From Rhinopithecus roxellana (lineage: Eukaryota > Chordata > Mammalia > Primates > Cercopithecidae): a DNA stretch of 64,000 nt. A program made the translations under genes and the position numbers. Under the pieces are notes generated by a model. It had not been told where the DNA came from and ran no database searches. It was given only the letters and a program-made list of their open reading frames with translations. The stretch is taken from contig NC_044551.1 in NCBI RefSeq assembly GCF_007565055.1, positions 93,030,089 to 93,094,088 on the forward strand. Reading direction: 5' to 3'. This document shows, piece by piece, positions 46,800 through 59,057 of this stretch (positions are counted from its first letter, which is position 1; every line of letters begins with the position of its first letter).

Positions 46800-47330
46800 T
46801 TAAGAAGAGATGCCAATTGTTTTCCCTCGTCTTGTCTCTGGACTTGCCAGTGATCTATTGAGACATAAAATACAACGGAAGTGATGCTCTGAAACTTTCT
46901 AACATCTTAAGGCAAGGCTTAAGAGACCAACAGCTGTAGATTCCCTTCACATGACTGAATGCTTCTTCTTGGAAGCTAGCCTCCATATAAGGACTTTGGC
47001 TACTCTGCTGACAACCATGCTGTAGGGAAGCCCACGTTAGCAAGGTGGAGAGAGGGGCCACACAGAGAAGCACTGAGGTGACAGACCTGTGAGTGAAGCC
47101 CTCTGAAACCTTCCTTTGAGCCCTACCACCAGAATAAATTGCCTCAGTTATTGCCACATGGAATAAAAGAACCACCCAGACATGCCCTGCTTGCATTCTA
47201 GACCCAGAGGCTCCGGGCAAGTAACATGGTGTTGTTAAAGCTGCTGTTTGGGCTAGTTTGTTAAAGAATGGCAGATAACCAAAATAATACGCACAGCACA
47301 GAAACACTCCTTGGCCATCAACAGTAGCAA
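46800..47330 (-). mobile_element. Old interspersed repeat, family unassigned
   Basis: On the minus strand, phrases such as GTCTGGGTGGTTCTTTTATT, GGCTTCACTCACAGG, CAGCAGAGTAGCC and AGCATCACTTCCGTTG follow a widespread mammalian interspersed repeat consensus. A 186-residue open frame (46855-47415, minus) runs through it and is not a gene. Confidence 0.5.
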
Positions 47331-47526
47331 AGTGACTTGTAAATCTGCATGGTATATTATATGTCTGCATTTTATTTTGAAGAAAAGATACTTGTAGAAA
47401 TGCAGGGTTAAACATTTACCTATCTGCTTCATTGCATTCTGGGTAAATATTCTATTTTATTTAATTGTTAAATAAAATGCTCAACGGACTAGATGCACTC
47501 CATTCTGTCAGTTTCTGAGGTTGAGG

Positions 47527-47528
<2 letters not shown>

Positions 47529-47562
<34 letters not shown>
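47529..47562. repeat. Poly-T tract, about 34 nt
   Basis: A long pure T run lies between the two copies of the 171-bp duplication. It has no recognisable Alu or L1 body beside it. Confidence 0.93.
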
Positions 47563-47563
<1 letters not shown>

Positions 47564-47762
47564 GTTACATTAAGGGCTTAAGGACTGTTACTTTGAGAAA
47601 AATTATAGTTTGAAATGGAAATGATATATAAATTATAAATTAATACCTGACAACATAGAAAGTGTTGCAAGTTAGCACAAATTGGCCATATGAGGACATG
47701 AGCGGGAAAAAAAAAAAGATCCAAACTGTGTGAAATTTACCAGGGAAGACATCTGGGCAGAA

Positions 47763-47933
47763 ATGTGGTTTGAACCAGATTTTGAAATAAATGATGGGAT
47801 AAAATTAGATGGCAGAATGGAGGGAAATCCCATGGGAGTGTCGACATGGCCGATTGCTAACATGAGATAAAGATGAAAGGAGAATCAAAATCAATAACTT
47901 ACTTAATTCAGTTTAACATTTCTAAAACCACTA
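47763..47933 (+). repeat. 171-bp duplication, copy 2
   Basis: This is the second copy of the 46074-46244 segment, displaced by 1,689 bp in direct orientation, with four substitutions. It lies about 200 bp beyond the poly-T tract. Confidence 0.93.
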
Positions 47934-48389
47934 CAGCTAGGTGGGCGTGACTCTGCAGAATATAAACCAGCCTGTGAAATACTTCTTTTAGTTCTGCTGT
48001 GGTGGTGAAGCAGGGAGGGGATGAGGGTGACGATTTCAACTGAACAGTCATATTTGAGACTCTTTCAGAGAGAATATCTTTGAGAGGATAAGCCAAATAA
48101 AATGATAAGCAAAAGAATAAAAATTACAAGGAAATGAGGAAGTATTGCTGGGGCACTTTGTTTTGGATTCATTACTATAACTGTGTGTGTATGTGTATTT
48201 TTTGCAACAACAAATATCTTAATATCTTAGGTTTCTCTAACGGGGTTGAAATCTGTGATTTAATGGAATTTTACAGGGAAAAAAAATCTGTAAAACAGAC
48301 ACAAAGTGGGAGTATATTTACTCCACATCAAGTTTTTCAGAGAAGTCATTTTAAGACCACCGATCTATGTTAAAATGATTTACTATAAC

Positions 48390-49870
48390 ATAAACAACTG
48401 CTCTATATCACTGGTCATTAAGGAGATGCACATTAAAGCCAAAATGAGAGGCTGATGCACATCCACTTGAATGACTGTTTTTAAAACAATTGACACCATC
48501 AAATGTCAGCAAGGCTGTTGTATCAGGCTATTCTTGCACTGTTAAAAGGAAATACCTGAGGGTGGGTAATTTATTAAAAAGATAGAGATTTAACTGGTTC
48601 ATGGTTCTTCAGGATGTAGGAAGCATGGCTGTGTCTGCTTCTGGGGAGGTCTCAGGAAGCTTCCAATCATGGCAGAAGGAAAAGGGGAAGCAGGCGCATC
48701 AATGGTGAGAATGGGAGCCAGAGAGTGAGAAAGGGATGTGGGTAGGTGCCACACACTTTTAAACAACCAGATCTTCTGTGAACAAAGAGTGAAAGCTCAG
48801 TCACTATCACAAAGACAGCACCAAGCCATGAAGGATCTGCCCCCATGATACAAATACCTCTCACCAGATCCCATCTCCTGCATTGGGAATTACAATTCAA
48901 CATGAGATCGGGGTAGGAACAAATATCCAAACTATATCCGTTGTAAAGCTGCCAAATTCAAATAGGTGGTTGTGTAAAATTGTCCAGCTACTTTGGGGAA
49001 AAGTCAGGGAGTTTATTTAAGAATTAAACATATACCTACCCAAAGTGCCAGTGGTTCCAATCCAAGATATCTTCCCAAGAAACATAAAGCATATATTTAC
49101 AAAAAGACTTGTAAAAGAATGTACTTAGTTTTATTCATAATTGTCCCAAATTGGAATAAGTCCAGTAACTAATCAATAAGAGAATGAATCAACAATTTGT
49201 AGTATATTTATACAAGAGAAAGCTCCTCAGCTATGTACAGGATGGAACTGCCAATACATGCAGCAGCATGGAGGAATCCCAAAGCTTCCTGCTCAGTGAA
49301 GGAAGACTTACACAAAATAAAACAAGTCATTGATTCCGCTCAATACGGAATTCTTAAACGAGCAAAACTAATCCATGGCAGGAAACAAAACAAAACAATA
49401 CAAAACAAAACAGAGCAGTGGTTGCCTTAGAGAGAATAAGGTGGGGATTTACTGGAAGGGACATGAACCAACTTCCTGGGAAAACAGCATAATATTCTAT
49501 ATCTTGATGAGGTTTAGGTTACACATCTGCATGCATTTGTCAAAATTTGTTGAGTGGTACCCCTAGGACTGGTGCATTTCCTTGTGTGTAAATTGTACCT
49601 CAAAGGAAAATACTGGGGCTCAAAGTAAAGATTAAAATCGAGTCATTAATATGCTCAATATACTATGTACGGGGAAGTGTACTGATGTCTGTGACTTTCT
49701 ATGAAATGTGTCAACAAATAAAATGGATAAGCATTTGGCAAGAGATGGGTAGAAAAAGGGATATGTGATAAATCAAGTATATTAAACTGTTAATGGTAGA
49801 ATGTAGGTAGTAGAAGGCTTCCCCTTGTTCGATTCTTTCAACTTTTCTGTATGTTTTTTATATAATTAAA
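48390..49870 (+). mobile_element. L1M-type LINE fragment interrupted by an LTR
   Basis: The left part (GGTCATTAAGGAGATGCACA, TCAGCAAGGCTGTTG) and the right part (TTAAACATATACCTACCC, TACATGCAGCAGCATGGAGG, AGAGCAGTGGTTGCCTTAG, CTATATCTTGATGAGG, TGTAAATTGTACCTCAAAGG) are consecutive sections of an old L1 ORF2/3' end. The MST-type LTR at 48522-48939 splits them. All frames are broken. Confidence 0.78.
48522..48939 (-). mobile_element. MST-type MaLR solo LTR inserted in the old L1
   Basis: This 418-bp LTR is flanked by a 5-bp target-site duplication, GTTGT, at 48517-48521 and 48940-48944. On the minus strand it begins with the GATATAGTTTGGATATTTG pattern and ends with AGAATAGCCTGATA. It is more diverged than the LTR at 42535. 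It has no internal viral genes. Confidence 0.87.
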
Positions 49871-50189
49871 TGTTAGAAAAGAAATGCCTCCTATATTAAC
49901 AGTATAGGAAAAGAATGAATACCATATCCCAGGCTCAAACATGTTGTGTAGTATGCCAGAAAGAAAAAGCCAAATTCTCCAAGTAAATAGATTATGTAAT
50001 CAAATCAAACTGGATGACTGCAAAGAAAATATAGTATGCACAAGTGTAACATACACACAAACATTAACTGACAAAATGCATGAGGTTGTTTTTCTCCAAT
50101 GATAATCCAAATAAGACATTTTACTTTATTACAGAAATAGAGATATCCAGTGTCACAAGATAAATGGCTACATTGACTGATATTCTATT

Positions 50190-50740
50190 TACAGATTAGC
50201 AAACTTTTCCTTATTTATTTATTTATTATTTATTTATTTATTTTTGAGACACAGTCTCACTCTGTTGCCCAGGATGGAGTGCAGTGGCATGATCTCAGTT
50301 CACTGCAAGCTCTGCCTCCTGGGTTCATGCCATTCTCTTGCCTCAGCCTCCCAAGTAGCTGGGACTACAGGCACCTGCCACCACGTCTGGCTTTATTTAT
50401 TTATTTATTTTTTTGTATTTTTAGTAGAGACGGGGTTTCACTGTGTTAGCCAGGATGGTCTCGATGTCCTGACCTCATGATCCGCCCGCCTCAGCCTCCC
50501 AAAGTACAGGGATTACAAGCGTGAGCCACCGCACCCCGCTGTCTGGCAAACGTTTTCTGTAAAGGCACAGCTATTTCAGGCTTTACAAGCCCTTGGTCTC
50601 TACTGTAGTTACTGAATTCTGGTGTCATAGGGCAAAAGCAGCCACAGAACCAACGTAGGCAAATGGATGCTGCTGTGTTCCCATACATTTTTATACAAAA
50701 ACAGACCAACTCCCATTCTATTTGACTGAAGAACATTCAT
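50190..50740 (+). mobile_element. Old interspersed repeat split by an Alu
   Basis: GTCTGGCAAACGTTTTCTGTAAAGG, CTATTTCAGGCTTTACAAGC, GGCAAAAGCAGCCACAG and TTTTTATACAAAAACAGACC resemble a widespread mammalian repeat that I cannot name. AGCAAACTTTTCC before the Alu and GGCAAACGTTTTC after it are probably the target-site duplication of that Alu. The left portion before the Alu is only about 20 bp. Confidence 0.45.
50242..50541 (-). mobile_element. AluY-like element with (TTTA)n
   Basis: A complete Alu lies on the minus strand, preceded by a TTTA-repeat leader (50212-50241) in place of pure poly-T. It has a second TTTA run at about 50394-50410 in the middle A-rich linker. Confidence 0.88.
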
Positions 50741-52409
50741 ATTAAATTTCTCTTCAACCTCACATCACAGATTTTATAGTATTTATAATGCAAATATTGG
50801 TTTCAGATAGTATAATTCAACTGGGATGTCAAACCTCAAGTCTTCCAATTCAAGAGACTTTAGGAACACAGTTCTATTATCTGAAGGCTTTTTTACAGGA
50901 TGGTTTTTGGGTTGGAGTTTGCTTTGGAGCCCAGCTCTTGCTTTCAAATTCACTGGGTGTCAAACGTTCACATTTCTTGGTTGTTTGAGTGCTTACTCAT
51001 GGGGACTTTAGTGCTCACATATAATGGCGAAGATAAAATAAGTTGTGAATATAACTAGGAGTGCTGAGATAACTGGGATAGGAGAACGAAGACGGCAGGG
51101 CAGAGTCAGGTGCCTCTTAGTCCTACAGGCAAAAGTAGACTCCGTTTCCTTCCTGAGCACCCGCTCTCAGGTGCTGGCACGGTGGGAGAACCAAGCACTA
51201 CCAAGACACAATCTCCATCCTTCAGGAATATACACTGTTGGTTGGAAGAACACCAGTGGGCAACAGACGAGTGGGAGAAAGATTCACCCATTATAAAGAC
51301 CTTTCGACAGTCAGAGCTGTCTGAGTTGAATTTTATACCTGAAGAGAGAGAAAAAGCTCACTATCCCTGGAAGCACTCAAGGAGAGGCAGAAAGATCTCC
51401 AACCAGGCTCTTTATTAGAGCAATTTCTCAATGAGAAAGAACCTTCTAAATCCAGAATCTGATGTATAGGGTCACAACTTACAAATTCAATTTGATATTG
51501 GAAGAGAGAAAATACAAGATTTTATAGATTATTCTTACGGACAGGGCCTTCTTCCTCATCATGCACAGTATTTTAAAGTATTTTTACATGTATCTGCTTT
51601 TTTCTTTATCCAGAATTCAGCAAACTGCCATGGTCAATGTCTTCCCAAAGATGCTCCTTACTCTTTCCTTGGTTTTGACTGATTCAAAACGAATGAAACA
51701 TTTGTAAACATCCATCCCTGTATCTCAAATTAGAAGCTAAAGCATACGCTATTTTATTTAGAACAAAGGATTTCAAAAATTTCACCCATGATATTTGCTG
51801 ACAGTTTTAAAATGACACAAATGGCACTGATTACTTTCAAGCTCTTTTAGTTTCCTAATATTCCCCTTTTTAATTGAAAGATAAATTCAATGAAAATGAA
51901 ATAACTACAGCACCTCAGTTTACTGACATTTTGGTATTTTATTAATTAGTCATGCCTTAAAATGTTAACTTACAAATGGAAAGGATGAGTATCTAAAAAT
52001 ACAGGCCAGACTATTCCACTAAATCTAAGTATGCTAAAGACATATTTTCCCAATATTGAAATAAATTCACTAGTTTCCTTGAAATATTCCAGAGTACCAA
52101 CCGGAAATATAAAAGCACTCTAAAAACCCAATAATATGCTTTTACGGTGTATGCATTTGTCATTCAATGGTAAAGTTTACTTAATTATTGTTATGTATTT
52201 CCATCTTTTTAAGACTGAACCAATTAGGTTACCTCCTTATGTGTGTGAGTTACTGAGCTTCAGAAACTCTACATATTCATGACAGTAATTCTCAAATTCT
52301 TGTAAAAGAAATAAAGTTGGATTTAAGATATTCACAACTTTCCCAAGAGAGCATTTTCTGACAACAGAACAAGTAAGAGTTTGGATGATCTGTCATCATC
52401 TTTACGCGC

Positions 52410-52900
52410 CTAATCTGTGCCCACCACTGTGCCCGGAATTGGAGGAGAAAAGATAACGAACAGTGTTCCTGCCTTCCAGATGCATGAGAATCCAGTAAGC
52501 GGGCACTAAGTCTAAGATTTGACACTATCAGAAAGAGTGTCGGGAATGATTTTGTGTAAGGGAGGAAATGGCAGACATGCCAACGGAGACATGATGTGAG
52601 AACTAGACTGTGAAGACTGAGGGGAGTAAATAAGGAATAGGGATGTGGTTTCAGCTTGAATTGGGCATAATAAGGGAAAGAGCATGTGGGGTTGAAGGCA
52701 CACATGAGTGTGAACCCAAAGAGTAAGTTTGGGACAGAGACAATATCCTCAAATGCCTGGAGCAAAGGAGGTGCCTTCAAGAAGGAAGAGGAGAGGACTG
52801 TAATAGGAGATGGTCCCAGATGATAAACTGGGGAACCCAAATGCCAATATTTGGCATTTATTCTGGGAAAGACTTGAGTGTCTTTGGAGGTTTCCGGGTA
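52410..52900 (+). mobile_element. Ancient interspersed repeat, family unassigned
   Basis: CCCACCACTGTGCCCGGAAT, CAGTGTTCCTGCCTTCCAGA, GGAAAGAGCATGTGGGG and TGGCATTTATTCTGGGAAAG lie in the order of an old mammalian repeat seen genome-wide. A 182-residue minus-strand open frame crosses it and is not a gene. Confidence 0.45.
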
Positions 52901-53324
52901 CTAGGCTGCCCTGCTTATAGAAGGTAGTGAGAAGAATTTCCCACAAGCACCCTCACACAAGCACTGCAAGCTCAGGGGTGACTAGGCCTCTTTCTGAAGT
53001 ACAAGATCTCAAAATTAGCACCTTGGGGGTTCCCTGCAGGGTCAGTATAGGCTGTCATGTGTTATCTCAACTCAGCATTCTCAGGGTGTGTGTGACAACC
53101 TGTGAGAAGAACCTGATGATCTAACCTAAACTGATGCTGATGAGAGTCTTGGTTGGGAAGAAATATTAAGAGGATCTCAAATGTACACAAATTGCACAGC
53201 TGTGCATTTTGGACTGGATATACACAGCTAGGAGAAGAGGATCGTCATCTTCAAAGGACTTCCAATATGGTAAAGGCATACCAATTACAAAAATACAACC
53301 ACAAATGCAGATTCAATTATATGC

Positions 53325-53470
53325 TTCCATTTCTTTCGTTCATTCATTCAATCAACAGACACACATGCATTCCCATCCACAATGTACCAGGCATTCTTTT
53401 AAATGCTGAGGATTCAATGTCAGCAAATCAAACAGGCACAATCGTGATTATAGAATCAACGCAGTGAACA
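53325..53470 (+). mobile_element. Ancient interspersed repeat fragment (L2/MIR-era)
   Basis: TTCATTCATTCAATCAACAG, ATGTACCAGGCATTC and ATGCTGAGGATTCAATGTC follow the familiar ancient consensus (cattcattcaacaaat, tgccaggcactg, ggggatacaa). Confidence 0.5.
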
Positions 53471-54190
53471 GGATGCGCTGTCTGGGAAGCAGTTGTTAGG
53501 GAGCTTCCAAATTCTAATATATGAACCACATGTGGTGTTGAGAAAAGCATATGGTTCCATATTAAAAATCTGTACCTAATTTCAGAGTCACACTTGATAA
53601 AGGGTCTGAGTTTCTAAAGGTGATTAAGTTGACTGCCATCTTCGGAATTAGATTTAAAGAATGTAAGAAGCAGCAAATGACTAGAAATGAACACGATTCT
53701 TAATCTTCATGATCTACAGTTTATGAAAGGAGGCTATTTGGATGTTAATCTTGTCCACATACAAGATTAACATGTTCTCTGCAATATCAACAATGTCCTA
53801 ATTACTTAGGCCAGTTGAGATTAGATAATTTAATCAGTATCTGGAAAAACATGATTTAATCCCTTCCAAAAGACATGCTTCAATTTTAACTTTATTAGCA
53901 ATAGCAGGACAGTCCTACCTAAGGGACTTACTTCTTTTATGGAAAATCTAAACTACATGGCATTCTGTCCTTCATTATTTATCCCTTTCCCCAGGGCAAG
54001 TCAACATAGCTATCAAAACGTGGCTGCTTTAAAAGTTATATGTGTTCAATGTCTTAAAGTACCTTGGAGTTAAATATCCAAATGTTAGTTTTGAGATGTA
54101 AATTACGCTAGTACCACTGGTGTGTACCTAAAACAAGCAGCAGAACATGCATTTTCCCACATATCACATTTACCTGGCAGAGAGGGGAGG

Positions 54191-54233
54191 TAGCTCAGTA
54201 ACCTCTCAGTTCCTGAACAGGCCAAAACCATAG
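54191..54233 (+). repeat. Source arm of a 43-bp inverted duplication
   Basis: TAGCTCAGTAACCTCTCAGT... to CCAAAACCATAG is repeated in reverse complement at 54749-54791 with three mismatches in 43 positions. No repeat family was recognised. Confidence 0.9.
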
Positions 54234-54608
54234 TCCAATGCATGGATGCATGGGCTTCTCAGGCCTCTCCAACTAACACCACGTTTTCACATCTTTTAAC
54301 ATGAAAGTCAAGCCCTGTCATTGTTCAGCATGCTTGAATTGTCATCAAATGAATTCCTTAGGGGCAGGCCTAGACAGCAGAGGGGATGCCTTGGTCAGGG
54401 AGAGGGGATCCCTGTAGATAGTAATGGCTGCAGGGGGTGGATCTTCTGTCCACGATTTGGCCAGAAATTCTGGGATACCCTCGTTAGTCATAAAGGGGAA
54501 ATCACTTTTCCCCTTTCATTCCTTTAGTTTTCTATTAATGGAAGAAGATGTGATAAAGAAATGTGAATCGTTTCTTATTAACAGTTGGAGTTATAGTCCA
54601 AACCAGGA

Positions 54609-54808
54609 CTTTTTTCTTTCTGAAACAAAGGTCTCACTCTGTTGCTTCGGCTGGAGTGCAGTGGCACCATCACAATCACTGCAGTTTCTAACTCCTGGGC
54701 TCAAACAATCCTCCTACCTCAGATTCCCCAGTAGCTAGGGATTCAAAACTATGGTTTTGGTCTGTTCAGGAACTGGGATGTTACTGAGCTAGCTGCCTTC
54801 CTGCTGGC

Positions 54809-54848
<40 letters not shown>

Positions 54849-55085
54849 ATATATAATATATATTACATATAAAATATATATAAATATAATATATATTACA
54901 TATAAAATATATATAAATATAATATATATTTATATAAAATATATATTTTTTACATATATATATATTTTAGAGACAGGGTCTTGCTATGTTGCCCAGGCTG
55001 GTCTTGAATACCTGGTCTCAAGTGATCCTCCCTCCCCGTTCTCCCAAATTGCTGGGATTATAGGCATGAGCCACCACCCTCTCTG
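54609..55085 (-). mobile_element. AluJ-type element interrupted by an inverted insertion and microsatellite
   Basis: The first part (54609-54742: AAGGTCTCACTCTGTTGC to CCCAGTAGCTAGGGATTC) and the second part (about 54960-55085: TTTTAGAGACAGGGTCTTGC to CATGAGCCACCACC) are two pieces of one old Alu on the minus strand. About 35 bp of expected Alu sequence is missing. In its place are some 215 bp: an inverted 43-bp copy of 54191-54233, then TCTA repeats and AT-rich repeats. Confidence 0.8.
54809..54958. repeat. (TCTA)n and AT-rich compound microsatellite
   Basis: About ten TCTA units (54809-54847) are followed by an AT-only minisatellite with repeating TATATTACATATAAAATATA blocks. It sits within the interrupted Alu. 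Confidence 0.93.
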
Positions 55086-56479
55086 GTCCACACTGGGACA
55101 TTTCTTAAGAGAGACAGACAAAGGAGGGGAATTTCTGGCAATAGTTATGCAGGTACAACTTGCAGAAGCCAGGACAGTTCTGAGAAAATCAGACATGGGT
55201 CCCCTCCCTGTAATTAACACATTTTTAACCCAGAAGATCTCATTCTTAATATTTCAATAAAAATATTTAGATGATAAAATTTGCCCAATCTAACATATTC
55301 CTTTTCATCTCCACCTATTATCTCATTAACTTTAATGTACACTAAACAGTGTCTAGCTGATGTGTGAACTCGCTCATGGCATCAAAATTCTCTGTGATCC
55401 ATGTTTCATCTTATCTTAAACTCAAAAATAAATTATGATGCTTTCATTCTCCTCAAGTTCAACGTCTACTGTCCTAGTCAACAGGCTGCAGAGGGCTTTA
55501 ATTGTGATATGCTATGATCCTGGCATGTGAGTTTTAGAAAACTATTTTAATAAGACAGGAAATTTACCTTGAGAATATTGGAATTCTTCTGAAAAGCTCC
55601 AGGCAAATAAAATGTATCTCCAAATTCTTAGGTACGATTATTGGGTAAGAACAGATTGACTATAAAGAATCCCCAAATGAGAAATACTGGGAAATAGTAG
55701 ACTTGTATTCAGAAATTGAGAAGACTAAAGTGTATTTTGATTTCCTACTACTGTTTGAAAATTCTCACAATACCAGCATTATAAAATATATGTATCAATG
55801 TTCATTGCTAGAATAATGCTAGAGGGCCAACATATATATTTGTACATATTTATGATAAGGTAGGTATATGTTAGAAAAATCTAATGTATGAAAAAATATG
55901 CTTCTTCCCCAAATTAAAGTTTAACTTCCAGATGGCATGGATAGAGTTATCGCTGAAGCTCTGTTATCTACAAAATTGTCAAACTATACTTTCACTTTTA
56001 TATGTTGAGTTTACACATAATGTGAATATAATCACGCAAAGGGAGAATACTTATTTGTTGATATCTTAGTATCTTTCACGAAAAGATGTAAAGTATATAG
56101 AGGACATTCATAGCTGCCAGAAATACAGAGTTTTGGATTTAGAAGAATCTACTTTTGTTATCTAAAGAGCTGAAAACGTAATGTATTACCATTACATTGA
56201 TTTTTTTAAAGAATGATAGTTTTGATGAGAGGCAACATTTAAAAATTATATCAGGATCATATTTGGTAATTATTTTTGTTACTGAAATGTGTGTCACAGC
56301 ATTAGTACCAAACATACTCATGATATTTTAGAATTTTTCTTACCACTCTCTATAATTTTGCAATGTATAATTTCACTTGCACCAAACAGAGATGATATAA
56401 AAACTGCTCATGAGGCCATTTTATTGAGCTTATGTTCATAATTTTTAAAAGAAGAAAAGTGTTCAAATGTCCAATGTGG

Positions 56480-56770
56480 GATTAACACCCTCTCTCACTA
56501 AACTTGGAGGCTCCTGGGCAGTTTCTCAGCTCATTACCCTGTCTGGAGGGAAGTGCATCCATCACACTGTCTTCTCCTTAATCATCAGTTATGCGACTAT
56601 TAACAAGATATTTTCACCAATATGAGCTTCCATTAGCATAAACCTGTGCCCTAATTAACTTACACTTTTTTTTTCCATCTTTAACTATCTGACATAAAAA
56701 TTACAGCAGCAAACAGGCCTGTGTGGCTTTCTCATTTTTTCCGAACTTGTCAGAAATGACATTCTTTGAT
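56480..56770. promoter_or_regulatory. Candidate conserved non-coding element
   Basis: This is repeat-free sequence with clustered TTAATCATCAG, CGACTATTAAC, TTAGCATAAACC and CCTAATTAACTT motifs, of the homeodomain, POU or forkhead type. It looks like an intronic enhancer core, but conservation and activity are not visible here. Confidence 0.25.
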
Positions 56771-57152
56771 GTGCCTTTAAATCCAGTTCTTTTTATTACT
56801 TCTTAACACTTTTTTAAAAAAGAACAAAATACATATTTATAGAAAAAATTTAGAAATTCCATAAAGTTTAAAAAATTCAAATCACTTATAATTCTGTGAG
56901 TCAGAGACAATCCCTGTGGGCATTTCATTGCATTTTATTCCATTATTATCTGTTAACATATATTTATTTCACACCTTATTATTTTATGAAAATGAAAGCA
57001 TACTACTTTTCTTACTAGCCACTGTTTTGTTAGTATTTCTTCCTGTCTTTACTGCTTGAAGAAAAAATTTATGATGGCTATGTATCAGGCCATTAGGCAT
57101 ATATTATATTATACCATTTTTAAAGTTACCATATCTTTTATTATTTAGTTTA

Positions 57153-57256
57153 TTTCCAATGTATTTAATTTAGTAAATGATGTATATCACTATATACATT
57201 CAATGTATTAAATTCCAATGTATTTAATTTAGTAAATGATGTATATCAGTATATAT
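57153..57256 (+). repeat. Tandem duplication, 60-bp period
   Basis: TTCCAATGTATTTAATTTAG with its following 24 bases occurs at 57153 and again at 57213. There is one substitution over the 44 bases that can be compared. Confidence 0.88.
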
Positions 57257-58615
57257 TAGATTATGTATGCGCATACATTACTGTAATAAATTATCTTTGT
57301 AAAACTTTCATTTTCTTTGAACAAATTTCTACAGGTGGCTTTGCTGCAACAAACAATGAAATAATTTTAGTGTTTTTCACTAATTTTACAAATTCCTTTC
57401 CAAAAAAATAGTTTATAAGTAGTTGTCCAAAGTTCAAGTATAAGTCATTTAAAGTTTTTTAATGACTGAATTTAATATTAAGATTTGTAATGAATCAAAT
57501 ACAAACTTGAAATTCTCAATAAATCCACCTCCTAATTGTATAAGATATATGACTATAAAAGATTAATAAATTCTACACAGATTAAGTTGAAACATATTAG
57601 AATGTTGGAAAATACACTGCTCTTTACAAAGCACACAATAAATTTATTTTTTATCCCTATTTAAAGCAGCCTTACTAAATATTAAAAAAGGCATATGAAT
57701 ATAATTGACTTAATTTGTCTTATTCTGATCAAATTAAACGTAATTTAGCAAGAAAGAATAACTGAAATTTTCAGTGTGCTATTGTTTCCTTCTTTATAAT
57801 AATTCTTATAGGTAAACATTTGACACAATGCCATGAAATGTTCAGATCTTTACTTTTTATATGCTCTTTGCAATCTAAATATCTCAAATCTGAAACTAGA
57901 TTATATGAGTGGAAAAACTCTATCAATTATATATTTTGTTTAATAATAACTCAATTTCTCTTTATTTTAACGAATAGACATCCATTCAACATTCCCCTAT
58001 ACTTTCCAAGAAATAACCATGAAAAAGATAGCGTATATCTACCAAACAGATACATTCTATTTAGGCACCAATACTTTTGTTTCACAGAATGTGGAAACAA
58101 CGTGTGGATGTTATTAAAACAGTTTGTGTATTGGGGCTTTTTTCTCTAACTCAGTTTCCGATAAAATAGTACATAGGTACTATTAGGTATCCAATTAGTT
58201 TGTTGCAGATTTGGCTTAGTGGTTCAGTATTATGAAAATACAACTAACACTGACATAGAACAAATAAGCATGTAAAATTCACTGTGTTAATGCTGAGTTG
58301 AAACATTTTATACAATCACTAAAAAGCATTCATTTACTCTTCGTAAAAGAAACGAGAGTTAATTTGAAGCAACTTTTACTTTCTTCTGGGTACTGAAAAA
58401 GTAGTTTTGGGAAATATGATTATCTTTACTGAAGGCTTTCTCAGTGCTCCAAGGGTAAATATGGGGTACAAATCAGGCGCATTCATTGGGTTCTGCTTTG
58501 AATCCAAGTTATTACTGAAGTGTAAGGAAAGAGACTTTAATCAGCATGTTCTTGAGGGCACAGTGGGACAGCCAACCACTATCGATATAAAATTCCATTT
58601 TATGAGATTGCAATC

Positions 58616-58672
<57 letters not shown>

Positions 58673-58880
58673 GATATTATAATTATTATAAATATTATAT
58701 ATATTTATTTTATATATTAGTGAAAAACACTGAAATAATATATAATAAATACATATAATATTATATAAAATAAGTATATATAATAGTTATATATAAAATA
58801 AATATATATAATAGTTATATATAAAATAAATATATGTGTTATATATATAAAATAAATATATATAATATATATTACATACA
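58616..58880. repeat. (AT)n-(AC)n microsatellite with adjoining AT minisatellite
   Basis: About eighteen AT units (58618-58653) pass into about ten AC units (to 58672). An AT-only minisatellite follows, in which the unit ATAGTTATATATAAAATAAA and close variants recur through 58755-58870. Confidence 0.93.
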
Positions 58881-59057
58881 CCATGAAGAATATATTTAAA
58901 GAGTATATTGGTTTATATTGGCATTTTACCACAATGAGTACACTTCAACAAAACCCACTGATATGACCCAATGAAAAGGCATCAGTTCTATGAAACTGGT
59001 ATACAACACAGGTCATTTTTATTACAACAAATCCGGACTTTGATTTTGACTTTAAAT

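Noticed and set aside
46855..47415. 186-residue open frame on the minus strand
   Set aside because: It lies in an old interspersed repeat and the translation resembles no protein I know. There are no splice sites or codon bias to support it.
52292..52840. 182-residue open frame on the minus strand
   Set aside because: It overlaps an ancient repeat consensus and is an antisense reading of it. No protein similarity was recognised.
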